Assembly (NCBI GenBank): GCA_021780695.1
Contig: JAJXYD010000025.1
Coordinates: 124,001 to 188,000, forward strand
DNA from: Deltaproteobacteria bacterium
Lineage (GTDB): Bacteria > Desulfobacterota > Syntrophobacteria > Syntrophobacterales > Syntrophobacteraceae
DNA length: 64,000 bases
Direction: 5' to 3'
The notes beneath the pieces are model-generated. The model searched no databases. It saw only the letters and a list, made by a program, of their open reading frames with translations, and was not told where the DNA came from. Shown here piece by piece: positions 47,167 through 56,894 of the stretch. Every line of letters starts with the position of its first letter. Within the stretch, counting starts at the first letter, position 1. The translations under genes were made by a program, and so were the position numbers.

Positions 47167-47862
47167 ATGAAACTCCACTACCTCCAACACGTCAGTTTCG
47201 AAGGGCCGGCCAATATTGGCAACTGGGCCGGGAGCAAGGGGTGGGATATTTCCGCTACACACCTCTACAGGGGAGAAAAGCTCCCTGCCGCCGACGAATT
47301 TGACTGGCTGGTTGTAATGGGCGGCCCGATGAACATCTACGAGGAGCGGGATTACCCCTGGCTTGCCGCTGAAAAGCGCTTCATCGCTCAGGCCGTGGAG
47401 GACAATAAGATTGTTCTGGGGATCTGCTTGGGAGCCCAGTTGATCGCGGACGTCCTGGGCGGGCGCGTTGTGCAAAACAAGCACAAGGAAATCGGGTGGT
47501 TTCCGGTAACCCTTAGGCCCGAAGGAACCCAGGCGCAGGTCTTTAAAAACTTTCCCGGGCAATTTCCAGCCCTTCACTGGCACGGAGATACTTTTTCCCT
47601 TCCCCCCGGCGCCTCGATGCTGGCGCAAAGCGAAGCCTGCCCGGCCCAGGCCTTTTCCGCAAAGGGCGGAAGAGTCCTCGGTCTTCAGTTCCACCTGGAA
47701 TCCTCGCTGGAAAGCGTTGGGTCGCTCGTTAAAAATTGTTCCCACGAACTCATAGACGGGCAATATATTCAGAAAGGTGAGGAGATCTTAAAAAACGCCG
47801 GCAATTTTTCCTCCATCCAGAGCCTTCTGCACCTGCTTCTCGAAAACTTAAAGAGCATATAG
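47167..47862 (+). CDS. Class I glutamine amidotransferase domain protein
   Basis: A 231-residue GATase1 protein. The catalytic Cys lies in GICLGAQLIAD. The His-Glu pair lies in LQFHLESS, with the strand VVMGGPMNIYEE before. This is the GuaA-N-like subfamily of free-standing amidotransferases, for which the synthase partner is often unknown. The start is ATG at 47167; the longer frame from 47092 runs inside the SRP RNA and is rejected. It lies just downstream of that RNA on the same strand. Confidence 0.85.
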   Translation: MKLHYLQHVSFEGPANIGNWAGSKGWDISATHLYRGEKLPAADEFDWLVVMGGPMNIYEERDYPWLAAEKRFIAQAVEDNKIVLGICLGAQLIADVLGGRVVQNKHKEIGWFPVTLRPEGTQAQVFKNFPGQFPALHWHGDTFSLPPGASMLAQSEACPAQAFSAKGGRVLGLQFHLESSLESVGSLVKNCSHELIDGQYIQKGEEILKNAGNFSSIQSLLHLLLENLKSI

Positions 47863-48032
47863 ACCCCCGGCTCCCCCAAATCCCCTTTCGTTTGTTCGCA
47901 GCGCAATTTAACCGGTTTGGCGCTATCCCGGACGCAACTGTCTTTAGGGTTTATCATCCCGACAATGTGGTTTTGTCCGCATGCGCGATGAGTGGTTGGC
48001 TATCCAAACGTTGGTCATAAGGAGATAGAGAG

Positions 48033-49502
48033 ATGGATGTTGCGAGACTGCAAAATTATATAGACGGAGAATGGGTGGAAGCCCAAACCGGCGAATATAG
48101 CGATGTTGTCAATCCGGCCCGGGGGGAACTTCTTGCCAGGGTTCCTCTTTCTTCTTCAACCGACATCGACAGGGCGGTAAAAAGCTGTGCACGGGCATTT
48201 GCGCAATGGCGAAACACCCCGCCTTCGGCCAGGGCCCGCTATCTTTTCAGACTCAAGGAACTGATGGAAGATCGTTTCGACGAACTGGCCGAGGTGCAGA
48301 CCAGAGAGCACGGTAAAACCATCGACGAATCCCGTGGCGAGACCAGACGAGGCATAGAGCAGGTAGAGGTGGCAACAGGGGTTCCAACCCTCATGCAGGG
48401 CTACAACCTCGAAGATATTGCCTCGGGCATCGACGAGCACTGTTTTTTCCAGCCTATCGGAGTCTTTTCCCACATAGCCCCTTTCAATTTCCCCTTCATG
48501 GTGCCGCTGTGGTTTATTCCTTACGCCATTGCGGCGGGAAACACCTTCGTCGTAAAGCCTTCGCCGCGCGTGCCCCTTTCCCAGACCCGGGTGATCGAGC
48601 TTTTCGAGCAGGCCGATTTTCCACCGGGGGTTGTAAACATGGTCCATGGAGCAAACGAGGCGACAAACGCCATCCTGCACCACCCAGAGGTTGCCGGGGT
48701 TACTTTCGTGGGCTCCACGGCCGTTGGAAGAGATATTATCTATAAGACCTGCGGGCAAACCGGCAAAAGAGTCATCGCCCAGTGCGGGGCGAAAAATTTT
48801 ATCGTGCTGATGGAAGACTGCGACCTTGAAAAATCGATGGCCGGACTCATGACCTCATTTTTCGGCAATACCGGACAGCGCTGCCTGGCGGGCGCGAACC
48901 TGGTCGTGGTCGGAGGAGATTCCTTCTACAAAAAGGCGGTGGATGCCTTTATAGAGGCCGCGGCAGCGATACGAGTAGGAGACGGAATGGACGAGTCTGT
49001 CCAGATGGGGCCTCTGCAAAACGCTCAGTCCAAGGAGCGCGTGCTTGGCTACATCGAAAAGGGCGTAAAAGAGGGGGCAACCCTGGCCTTGGACGGTAGA
49101 AATCTAAAGATTGCCGACCCCAACCTGCCACAGGACTGTTTTCTTAACCCATCGGTCTTTGTGGATCTCACACCTGAAATGACTCTGGCGCGCGAGGAAA
49201 TTTTCGGTCCCGTTGCAGGCATACTCAGGGCGGCAAATATCGACCGGGCCATCTCGATGATTCATGACAACCCCTATGGAAACGCCGCCGCGATTTACAC
49301 CTCCAGCGGCCAGGCGGCGCAAAGATTTCGCCACGATGTAAAATGCGGCAACATCGGCATCAACATCGGCATTCCGGCCCCCGTGGCTTTTTTCCCCTTC
49401 GGCGGCATGAAAGACTCCTTTTTTGGAACCCTCCACGGACAGGGAAAAGATGCCATCCGTTTCTTTACCGAAGCCAAAGTAGTCGTAGAGAGGTGGTTTT
49501 GA
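48033..49502 (+). CDS. mmsA: Methylmalonate-semialdehyde dehydrogenase (acylating)
   Basis: CoA-acylating aldehyde dehydrogenase acting on methylmalonate or malonate semialdehyde, giving propanoyl- or acetyl-CoA, in valine, beta-alanine or inositol breakdown. 489 residues with the family pattern INGEW-like start (YIDGEWVE), FNFPFMVPLW, KPSPRVPLSQT, VTFVGST and the nucleophile Cys in GNTGQRCLAGA (around residue 285). AAGGAG precedes the ATG. The next gene starts on its stop codon (TGATG), so it shares a message. Confidence 0.93.
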   Translation: MDVARLQNYIDGEWVEAQTGEYSDVVNPARGELLARVPLSSSTDIDRAVKSCARAFAQWRNTPPSARARYLFRLKELMEDRFDELAEVQTREHGKTIDESRGETRRGIEQVEVATGVPTLMQGYNLEDIASGIDEHCFFQPIGVFSHIAPFNFPFMVPLWFIPYAIAAGNTFVVKPSPRVPLSQTRVIELFEQADFPPGVVNMVHGANEATNAILHHPEVAGVTFVGSTAVGRDIIYKTCGQTGKRVIAQCGAKNFIVLMEDCDLEKSMAGLMTSFFGNTGQRCLAGANLVVVGGDSFYKKAVDAFIEAAAAIRVGDGMDESVQMGPLQNAQSKERVLGYIEKGVKEGATLALDGRNLKIADPNLPQDCFLNPSVFVDLTPEMTLAREEIFGPVAGILRAANIDRAISMIHDNPYGNAAAIYTSSGQAAQRFRHDVKCGNIGINIGIPAPVAFFPFGGMKDSFFGTLHGQGKDAIRFFTEAKVVVERWF

Positions 49503-49963
49503 TGGAACTAAGGACCTCTTCGGCAGTGATCGCCTTTGCGCAAAAGTGCGAAACCGAATCCGCCCAATTTTATGAAGGCGCGGCAAGCCGGTTTACCGAT
49601 CTTGCACTCACTTTCCGCGGCTTCGCAAAAGAAAACGCACAAAACGTTCAAGCCATAAAGAGGGCATACTACAGCGTAATCAGCGACGCCCTGGAGACCG
49701 GCTTTTCCTTTAAAAACCTCCCCTCCGAATCCTATGCGGTGGAAGCCGACTTTGCCCCGGACGCAGGGCCAGCGCAACTCCTTAAGATCGCTATTGAAAA
49801 CGAAACAAGGATAGAGCAATTTTACCTCCAGGCGGCAAAAACCTCTCAGGCTCTCATGGCGGACCTGTCGCGGGTATTTAAACGGCTCGCCGCCGCAAGA
49901 GAAAAGCGCAACTCTTTTTTGCTCCCACACCTGGAAAGAGTCCTCGGGCCTCAAGGAGGCTAA
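49502..49963 (+). CDS. Ferritin-like (rubrerythrin-type) helical protein with degenerate metal motifs
   Basis: A 153-residue four-helix protein resembling rubrerythrin/ferritin-like domains (ETESAQFYEGAASRF, then NETRIEQFYLQAAK). Where active members carry ExxH, this one has KENAQN and EKRNSF, so the histidines of both halves are missing. A diiron site is unlikely without further ligands. The start overlaps the last base of mmsA (49502), which marks co-translation. The longer frame from 49343 lies inside mmsA and is rejected. Possible role in binding or protecting something with the dehydrogenase is a guess. Confidence 0.75.
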   Translation: MELRTSSAVIAFAQKCETESAQFYEGAASRFTDLALTFRGFAKENAQNVQAIKRAYYSVISDALETGFSFKNLPSESYAVEADFAPDAGPAQLLKIAIENETRIEQFYLQAAKTSQALMADLSRVFKRLAAAREKRNSFLLPHLERVLGPQGG

Positions 49964-50337
49964 GAAGGGGTGTAAGCGGCCCCAAGGCCGCCTGCGAAAA
50001 ACTCCGGGACATGAGCGGCAAATTAATCCCAGCCGGCCCCGGGCCACCGGATTCACCTCAAACCGTTTTTTAGCGAGGCGAAAATTCTTTCGGTCCTGCC
50101 GGTTTTTTTACCTATGAGAGCAATATAATTGAGCAGTGCCGCAACTACCCGTCCGGCGTCTAAAGCTTCGAGATGAACGCTTTTACGAAAGCCTAAAAGA
50201 GGCAAGACTGCGCACCGGCCACCGGGGATGGGGCGTTTTCTCCCGACACAAACTTTGCACTTTTTAACTTGCCCAAGACATCTTTCTTTGCAATAGTGCC
50301 CACCGGTTAAACTTTCAATCTGGACGCGGAAAAACCA
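49964..50337. other. 374-base intergenic region upstream of the efflux operon
   Basis: No gene seen. A small GC hairpin (around 49975-49990) follows the ferritin-like gene without a U tract. The right part should hold the efflux promoter, but I could not place a convincing pair of boxes. A long minus-strand frame reaching into the next gene is a shadow. Confidence 0.4.
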
Positions 50338-51924
50338 ATGAAATTCCGAGATAAAATACTTTTGCCGGTATCGCTTGCGGCAGCCTTTTGTTCGATCCAG
50401 GGTTGTCTCAAAGTCGGGCCCGATTACGTAAAACCAGCGGCCCCGGTTTCCCAAAAATGGTTGGAATCGGGAAACAAGCAGTTGAAAAATAAGCCCGCCA
50501 ATTACTGCGCATGGTGGAAGAGCTTTGCCGATCCCCATCTCAACCGCGTAATAGACAGGGCCTACTCTAACAATATCACGCTTAAAATCGCCGCCGTAAA
50601 CGTGATCCAGGCGCGTGCCCAACTGGGGGTGTCCGTTGGCAATCTCTACCCTCAGACCCAGCAGATGGCCGGATCGATACAATTTAACAGATTCAGCCCC
50701 TACAGTACTCTGTCGCTTTTTCCCAACGCTGATTCCCTCAACAATTACTGGCTCGACCAGGTGGGACCCAACGTAGCCTGGGAGCTCGATTTCTGGGGCA
50801 AATACAGGAGAGAAGTCGCATCGGCCGATGCTACCTGGCGCGCGAGCCTTGCCGATTACGACAACGCCTTGGTATCTCTTACAGCCGATGCCGCAAATTA
50901 CTATATCCAGATACGAACCCTACAGAATCGCATACTGATTGCCAGGGAAAATCTAAAGACCCAAAAGGAAAGCCTAAGGATCGCGCAAGACCGTTTCAAC
51001 GCGGGCTCGACTTCGGAAAGGGACGTAGAACAGGCAAAGAGCTCGCTCTACAATACAATGGCAACCATTCCGGTCCTTCAGCAGGAGCTAAAGAAGACAA
51101 AAGACGCGCTGTGTACGCTTCTTGGAATGCCTCCCAACAATCTGTCGGATCTTCTCAGCGGCCCGACGACAATCCCTGTCCCGCCGCCAAGCATCGCCAT
51201 TGGAATTCCGGCCGACCTGCTGCGACGCCGTCCCGATGTTCGTAGCGCGGAGCTAAAGGCCGAGGCGCAGTGCGAGCAAATCGGCATAGCCAAGGCCGAT
51301 CTTTTCCCTGAGTTTTCGCTTACCGGCTCTTTCGATTTCCTGGCCAGCAACTTTGGCCCGGCCAAGCTCGCCCAGATGGCTAACCTGAATTCGGCAAACA
51401 TTACCGCCGGGCCGGGGTTTCAGTGGAATATCCTAAATTACGGGCAGATAACAAATAATGTGCGAGCGCAGGACGCGGCCTTCCAGACAACGCTGCTTAC
51501 CTACAAAAACACCGTGCTAAACGCTCAGCAGGAGGTTGAAGATTACCTCACCGCTTTCCTTCGCTCCCAGGAAAACGCCGATAGCCTTGCCAAAGCCGCA
51601 CAACCGGAAAACAGGTCCCTGGACCTTGCTGTTATACAGTATAGAAACGGGAGCACCGATTTTACGACGGTGCTGACCGCTCAGACGGCCCTTCTAAGCG
51701 CCCAGGACAACCTTGCGGCGGCCTTAGGCAACATAGCCGCCAATCTTGTCGGGGTCTACAAGGCCCTCGGAGGAGGGTGGCAAATCAGGCAGGGCAAAGA
51801 CATACTCCCGCCGGGAATAAAGGAAATGATGGCAAAGCGGACAAACTGGGGAGATCTGCTCCAGCCGGCAGTCTATTTGCCTCCGCCATGCAAGCAATCC
51901 GACGTTCGCGGCCCGGACTGGTAG
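50338..51924 (+). CDS. RND efflux outer membrane lipoprotein (NodT/OprM family)
   Basis: The outer membrane channel of a tripartite pump, 528 residues. A lipoprotein signal ends at SIQGC (acceptor Cys23), followed by LKVGPDYVKP, the typical mature start of the OprM group. Two TolC-like repeats follow (NAGSTSERDVEQAKSSL and the second at VIQYRNGSTDFTTVLTAQTALL), with GIPADLLRRRPDVRSAE between, a signature of the family. It is first of three genes; the periplasmic adaptor follows after 43 bases. Confidence 0.94.
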   Translation: MKFRDKILLPVSLAAAFCSIQGCLKVGPDYVKPAAPVSQKWLESGNKQLKNKPANYCAWWKSFADPHLNRVIDRAYSNNITLKIAAVNVIQARAQLGVSVGNLYPQTQQMAGSIQFNRFSPYSTLSLFPNADSLNNYWLDQVGPNVAWELDFWGKYRREVASADATWRASLADYDNALVSLTADAANYYIQIRTLQNRILIARENLKTQKESLRIAQDRFNAGSTSERDVEQAKSSLYNTMATIPVLQQELKKTKDALCTLLGMPPNNLSDLLSGPTTIPVPPPSIAIGIPADLLRRRPDVRSAELKAEAQCEQIGIAKADLFPEFSLTGSFDFLASNFGPAKLAQMANLNSANITAGPGFQWNILNYGQITNNVRAQDAAFQTTLLTYKNTVLNAQQEVEDYLTAFLRSQENADSLAKAAQPENRSLDLAVIQYRNGSTDFTTVLTAQTALLSAQDNLAAALGNIAANLVGVYKALGGGWQIRQGKDILPPGIKEMMAKRTNWGDLLQPAVYLPPPCKQSDVRGPDW

Positions 51925-51967
51925 AGGCCTGCTCAATCCGCCTAAACATAGAGTTTCTGGAGAAATC

Positions 51968-53155
51968 ATGATTTCGCTCAAAAGTAAAAAAATCGCAGGC
52001 GCCGTGATAACCGGCTTTATGCTGATGCTTCCCGCGGGCTGCGCGAAGAAGAAAGCCGGCTTTGCTTTTCCTCCGCCAAAGGTTACGGTGAGCCACCCCT
52101 TATGCAGGGACATCGTCGACTACCTCGAGGTTAGCGGCAACACGCAGGCTATAAACACCGTGCAACTGCCCGCGCGCGTGGAAGGCTATCTTGACGGGGT
52201 ATTCTTTAAGGACGGCGATATAGTAAAAAAGGGCCAACTGCTTTTTCTCATTCAGCAGGATACCTACGAAGCCCAGCTCCAGCAGGCCGAAGGCAACGTG
52301 GAAAACGAACAGGCCCTGCTAAGACACGCCCAAATCGAGTTTGCCCGCTATTCCAGACTCTATGCCCAAAAAGCCGCGGCCGATACCGATGTGGAAAACT
52401 GGCGCTATCAGCGCGACACCGCCAAGGCAGGCCTTGTTTCAGCCAAGGCCCAGCGCGACCTCGCCAGGCTAAACCTCAGCTACACCCGGGTTGTAGCGCC
52501 CTTTACGGGACGCATCGACAGGCGCCTTGTAGACCCTGGAAACCTCGTGGGAGTATCGGGCAGCAACACGACTCTTGCCGTTTTGACCCAGATCGACCCC
52601 CTCTACGTTTATTTCAATATCGCGGAAACGGCCATTCCCCCCTATCTCAAAGACTTACGAACCTGCGCTCTGAAGTCGCCCAAGGCTAAGCCCGCCACCT
52701 GCACATTCCCTGTCTACATGGGCCTGGCCAATCAAAAGGGATATCCTCAGAAGGGATACCTCGATTTTGCGGCAAGCACGGTCAACACGACCACCGGGAC
52801 CTTACTTCTTAGAGGGGTTTTCGCCAACAAGAACGGCTCCATGCTTCCCGGACAATTCGTAAGGGTCCGATTGCCGCTTGGCAAAAAGCATCCAGCCATT
52901 CTCATCACTCAAGCCGCCGTACAGTTCGACCAGCAGGGGGCCTACCTTCTGGTTGTAAATCCCAGGGACAACACGGTTGCGCGACGAGATGTAACGATTG
53001 GCCCCACCAAGGGATATGACTACGTGATCTCAAAGGGGCTTAAAGGAAATGAACTGATCGTTACCAAAGGTGTGCTCAAGGCGATTCCAGGCCAAAAGGT
53101 CATTCCGCAATTAGCCGGCTCGTCCAAAGAAACCTGTAAGGGAACAACCAAATGA
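51968..53155 (+). CDS. RND efflux periplasmic adaptor (membrane fusion protein)
   Basis: Bridges the inner membrane pump and the outer channel. 395 residues with an N-terminal lipoprotein-type signal (LMLPAGC). The lipoyl/barrel-sandwich halves are around VEGYLDGVFFKDGDIVKKGQLL and LSYTRVVAPFTGRID, with a helical hairpin between (about 100-170). The beta-barrel and membrane-proximal domains follow. GGAG precedes the ATG. Its stop overlaps the start of the pump gene by four bases (ATGA). Confidence 0.94.
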   Translation: MISLKSKKIAGAVITGFMLMLPAGCAKKKAGFAFPPPKVTVSHPLCRDIVDYLEVSGNTQAINTVQLPARVEGYLDGVFFKDGDIVKKGQLLFLIQQDTYEAQLQQAEGNVENEQALLRHAQIEFARYSRLYAQKAAADTDVENWRYQRDTAKAGLVSAKAQRDLARLNLSYTRVVAPFTGRIDRRLVDPGNLVGVSGSNTTLAVLTQIDPLYVYFNIAETAIPPYLKDLRTCALKSPKAKPATCTFPVYMGLANQKGYPQKGYLDFAASTVNTTTGTLLLRGVFANKNGSMLPGQFVRVRLPLGKKHPAILITQAAVQFDQQGAYLLVVNPRDNTVARRDVTIGPTKGYDYVISKGLKGNELIVTKGVLKAIPGQKVIPQLAGSSKETCKGTTK

Positions 53156-56100
53156 TATCAGAGTTTTTTGTCGACAGACCTATTTTTGCAAACGTCATCG
53201 CTCTCGTAACGATAGTGATAGGCGCTGTCGCTCTCTACATTCTTCCAGTATCCCAGTATCCTAATATCGTACCGCCCACGATCCAGGTTTCGGCCAGTTA
53301 TCCGGGTGCGAGCGCCGACGTGGTGGCCAAAACGATCGGTATTCCGATAGAACAGGCCGTAAACGGCGTCGAGAACTCCACCTACATGTCCTCGGTCAGC
53401 TCGAGCGACGGCTCCTACAGCCTGACGATCACATTCAAAGTCGGCACCGATCTCAACACTTCGGTGGCCCTGGTTCAAAACCTGGTCAACAGCGCGCTCG
53501 CCCAGCTGCCGGGAGACGCTACCGAGCAAGGCGTGACGGTAAAGAAGGTTTCCCCCAATATTTTGCTGGTCGTCAGCCTCTATTCGCCCAATAACCGGTA
53601 TAATTCGATCTTTTTATCCAACTACGCCCTCATTAACCTGATAAATCCTCTCTCAAGAGTCCCCGGCGTCGCTCAGACCCGAGTTTTCGGCTCGGGGGCC
53701 TACAGCATGCGAATTTGGCTCGATCCCTACAAGCTCCAGACCTTCGGTCTTACAACAACCGATGTGCTCACCGCCATCCAGGGTCAAAATCTCCAGGTCG
53801 CCACCGGCAGGCTCGGCGCCCCCCCTGTTCCCAAGGGGCAGCCGATGGAATATACGGTCACTACCCTTGGCCGCCTTTCGAATGTGCGCCAGTTTGAAAA
53901 CATTATCGTAAAGACCGGAACCGGCCCGGCTCCCCAGATCCTGCGGCTAAAAGACGTTGCCAAAATTGAACTTGGCCAGCAGAGCTATTCGAATTTCGCT
54001 TATTTTAACGGTCTAAATACAGCTCTTATTCCTATTTTTGCCCTCCCGGACGCAAACGCCATCTCGGTAGCCAATAAAATCTATAAAGAAATGGCCACCA
54101 TGAGCAAGAGCTTTCCCTCGGGGCTAAAGTACAAAATCAGATACGACACCACCACCTTCGTTCGAGAAGCGATCTCCTCGGTCTATGAAACGCTTTTCAT
54201 AGCCGGTATTCTCGTTTTGATCGTGGTCATGCTCTTTTTGCAAAACTTCCGGGCAATGCTCGTACCGGCAACAACGGTACCTGTAACGATCATTGGCGCC
54301 TTCATAGCCATTGCCGCCCTGGGATTTAGTATAAACCTCATGACTCTTTTCGCCCTCATTCTGGCGATAGGCATCGTCGTAGACGACGCTATAGTAATAG
54401 TCGAAGGCTCCTCCTATCACATCGAGCAGGGTATGACGCCCAGGGAAGCCACCCTGCGGGCTATGCGGGAGTTAACCGGCCCGGTCATAGGCATAACACT
54501 GGCGCTGGTATCGGTTTTCCTTCCGGCAGCCTTTTTCCCCGGCATAACCGGGGAGATTTTCCGCCAGTTCGCCTTGATCATCGCGGCCACTTCCGTAATA
54601 AGCGCCATTAACGCTCTGACGCTAAAACCCGTCCAGTGCGCCTTCTGGCTAAAACCTCGGCGCGAAAAGCAGCTTAACTGGTTCTATCGCGGCTTCAACA
54701 GGTTTTTCGAAGCAGTGACCAACGTCTATATGGGGCTGGTTCGCTTCATGGTAAAGCGCCCGTTTTCCATGCTGGTCGTTTTCGCCCTGATCATTTTATT
54801 TACCTTTTGGCAATTCGTCAGGCGTCCGACCGGTTTTCTGCCAACCGAAGACCAGGGGTTCGGCGTTTTGCTCTGCCGCCTGCCCGAAGGCGCTTCGCTC
54901 GATCGCAACAAGGCGGTTGCCCAAAAGATAAATCATATACTCAGGCATACCCCGGGGGTTGCGGCCTGGGTTACCATCGGGGGGTTTTCCTTCCTCGATT
55001 TTGCAAACGAATCCAACTTTTCCTCCACCTTCGTCACTTACGAGGATTGGGACAAACGCGGCTCAGCTCTTAACCAGGACGTAATTCTTGGAAGTATCAA
55101 CCGGCAACTTGCCTCCATTGAGGATGCACAGGCATTTATCGTCATACCGCCCCCAATCAGGGGCCTGGGCCAGACGGGCGGCTTCCAGATGGAGGTCGAA
55201 GACCGTGGAAATCTCGGGATGGCCGCGCTCCAGAAGGCCACAAACGGGATAATGCTTGCGGGAAGAGCCCAACCCGGTTTACAAAATTTGGTAACCACCT
55301 TCAATACGAGCAACCCGGAGCTCTATCTCAACATCGACCGCACAAAGGCCCAGGCGCTACAGGTTCCTCTGGCCAATGTTTTCGATACGCTCCAAGCCTA
55401 CCTGGGTTCAACATTCGTTAATCTTTTCAACAAATTTAACCAGGTCTACCAGGTCTATATCCAGGCCGGAAGCAGGTACCGGCTAAATACCGCCGATATA
55501 GGAAACCTCTATGTTCGAAATACACAAGGCGGCATGGTCCCCCTTAGCACCCTGCTTACAGTCAAGCACACGCTTGGCTCCGAGGTGGTAACACGCTACA
55601 ATCTCTATCCCGCGGCGGCTATTTTCGGCTCGGCCTCCCCCGGATTTAGTTCCGGCCAGGCCATGTCCACAATGGAAGGGCTGGCCGCCCACACTCTGCC
55701 CCCCGGCATCAGCTACGACTGGACATCGACCAGCTACCAGGAAAAACAGGTCGGCGACCAGGCCTACTTCATCTATGCCCTTTCCATCTTTTTGGTCTAC
55801 ATGGTGCTCGCGGCTCTCTATGAAAGCTGGACTTCGCCCGCGGCCATCATCCTTGTAGTGCCCATGGCTCTTTTCGGAGTGCTTATCGCCCTGTGGCTAA
55901 GAGGATATCAAACCGACCTCTACACCCAGGTCGGCCTGGTTCTCATGATCGCACTGGCCAGTAAAAACGCCATTCTTATTGTCGAATTCGCAAGGGATCT
56001 GCACAAGGAAGGCATGTCGATAAGCGAGGCGGCTATCGAAGCCACCCGCAGAAGATTTCGCCCGATACTTATGACCTCATTTGCCTTCATCCTCGGAGTC

Positions 56101-56286
56101 TTCCCGCTCGTAATAGCTTTCGGAGCGGGCGCGGCCAGCCAACGCGACCTTGGCACAGTGGTCTTCGGAGGCATGATCGCTTCAACCCTTCTGGCCATAC
56201 CGTTCGTACCGGTATTTTACGTGCTCATGGAAAGGCTAAGCGACAGACTCAACCCCTCGGCGATCGAGGAGGAGACCTTCGATTAG
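53152..56286 (+). CDS. RND multidrug efflux pump (HAE1 family)
   Basis: The inner membrane, proton-driven pump of 1044 residues, with 12 transmembrane helices and two large periplasmic loops, the usual AcrB-like layout. N-terminal ISEFFVDRPIFANVIAL and the proton-relay block ILAIGIVVDDAIVIVE (adjacent Asp residues in helix 4) are intact. Late in the protein, LMIALASKNAILIVEFA with the relay Lys is present too. It is the last gene of the three-gene operon, whose order (outer channel first) differs from acrAB-tolC. No TetR-type regulator gene is adjacent. The substrates are unknown. Confidence 0.96.
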   Translation: MISEFFVDRPIFANVIALVTIVIGAVALYILPVSQYPNIVPPTIQVSASYPGASADVVAKTIGIPIEQAVNGVENSTYMSSVSSSDGSYSLTITFKVGTDLNTSVALVQNLVNSALAQLPGDATEQGVTVKKVSPNILLVVSLYSPNNRYNSIFLSNYALINLINPLSRVPGVAQTRVFGSGAYSMRIWLDPYKLQTFGLTTTDVLTAIQGQNLQVATGRLGAPPVPKGQPMEYTVTTLGRLSNVRQFENIIVKTGTGPAPQILRLKDVAKIELGQQSYSNFAYFNGLNTALIPIFALPDANAISVANKIYKEMATMSKSFPSGLKYKIRYDTTTFVREAISSVYETLFIAGILVLIVVMLFLQNFRAMLVPATTVPVTIIGAFIAIAALGFSINLMTLFALILAIGIVVDDAIVIVEGSSYHIEQGMTPREATLRAMRELTGPVIGITLALVSVFLPAAFFPGITGEIFRQFALIIAATSVISAINALTLKPVQCAFWLKPRREKQLNWFYRGFNRFFEAVTNVYMGLVRFMVKRPFSMLVVFALIILFTFWQFVRRPTGFLPTEDQGFGVLLCRLPEGASLDRNKAVAQKINHILRHTPGVAAWVTIGGFSFLDFANESNFSSTFVTYEDWDKRGSALNQDVILGSINRQLASIEDAQAFIVIPPPIRGLGQTGGFQMEVEDRGNLGMAALQKATNGIMLAGRAQPGLQNLVTTFNTSNPELYLNIDRTKAQALQVPLANVFDTLQAYLGSTFVNLFNKFNQVYQVYIQAGSRYRLNTADIGNLYVRNTQGGMVPLSTLLTVKHTLGSEVVTRYNLYPAAAIFGSASPGFSSGQAMSTMEGLAAHTLPPGISYDWTSTSYQEKQVGDQAYFIYALSIFLVYMVLAALYESWTSPAAIILVVPMALFGVLIALWLRGYQTDLYTQVGLVLMIALASKNAILIVEFARDLHKEGMSISEAAIEATRRRFRPILMTSFAFILGVFPLVIAFGAGAASQRDLGTVVFGGMIASTLLAIPFVPVFYVLMERLSDRLNPSAIEEETFD

Positions 56287-56320
56287 AGACTCCTGGGAAT
56301 CGGGAAATCTTTCCCTAAAC

Positions 56321-56671
56321 TCAATAGAGCCGGTATCCTTCCATGCACCTGTAATAGGCGCGGTCATAGAGGGCATGCCAGTTGTTTGCCGAGGCTACTC
56401 CTCCGCCCAGGGCGCCCACTCCCGCGCCAATTCCGGCCCCTGTGCCCGGAGAGCCCGTCATTGCGCCAAAAAGAGCGCCCAGAGCCGCGCCTCCCGCCGC
56501 ACCTCCCAGCACGGTTCCCCCACTATTGGAATAAGAGTTGGCGTAATCTCTGGCATAACCGGAGCAGTAGGCGGGAGATCTCGCAAAACCGGTCCCGGGT
56601 GAGGCAAACACCAAGCCCATGGACAAGAAAGCCCCAACAAGGATCCACGACATCAGCGCACGTTTTTTCAT
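56321..56671 (-). CDS. Glycine-zipper envelope protein
   Basis: A 116-residue exported protein. A signal peptide (about 1-30, MKKRALMSW start, cleavage near GFARS) precedes a Tyr-rich stretch (YARDYANSYS), and a strong glycine zipper follows (VLGGAAGGAALGALFGAM then GAGIGAGVGALGGG). Such segments insert in or associate with membranes. The C-terminus has Cys and Tyr (YDRAYYRCMEGYRLY). GGAGGCG precedes the ATG. It is related in pattern to glycine-zipper/YMGG family proteins of the outer membrane. Function unknown; convergent with the efflux operon. Confidence 0.75.
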   Translation of the reverse strand: MKKRALMSWILVGAFLSMGLVFASPGTGFARSPAYCSGYARDYANSYSNSGGTVLGGAAGGAALGALFGAMTGSPGTGAGIGAGVGALGGGVASANNWHALYDRAYYRCMEGYRLY

Positions 56672-56894
56672 AAACGCCTCCTAAGTTAGCTCACCTTAAA
56701 ATATAAACACTATTGAAAACCGTTGCTCTAAACTTTCGATATCAAAAGAGAGAGGAGGACCGGGGGAAGGGGGGGGACCTTACTCCCGGTCGCATGAGGG
56801 GTAAAACGGTTCATATCCTGATTTAGGTATCGGAAATACAGCCCCGCAACTTCAATGATATTTTCAATTCTTTCAGGCTTTAGCAAAAAGAGGA

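Noticed and set aside
50053..50682. 209-residue minus-strand frame ahead of the efflux operon
   Set aside because: It overlaps the outer membrane channel gene on the other strand and is Arg/Gly/Cys-rich, typical of a shadow.
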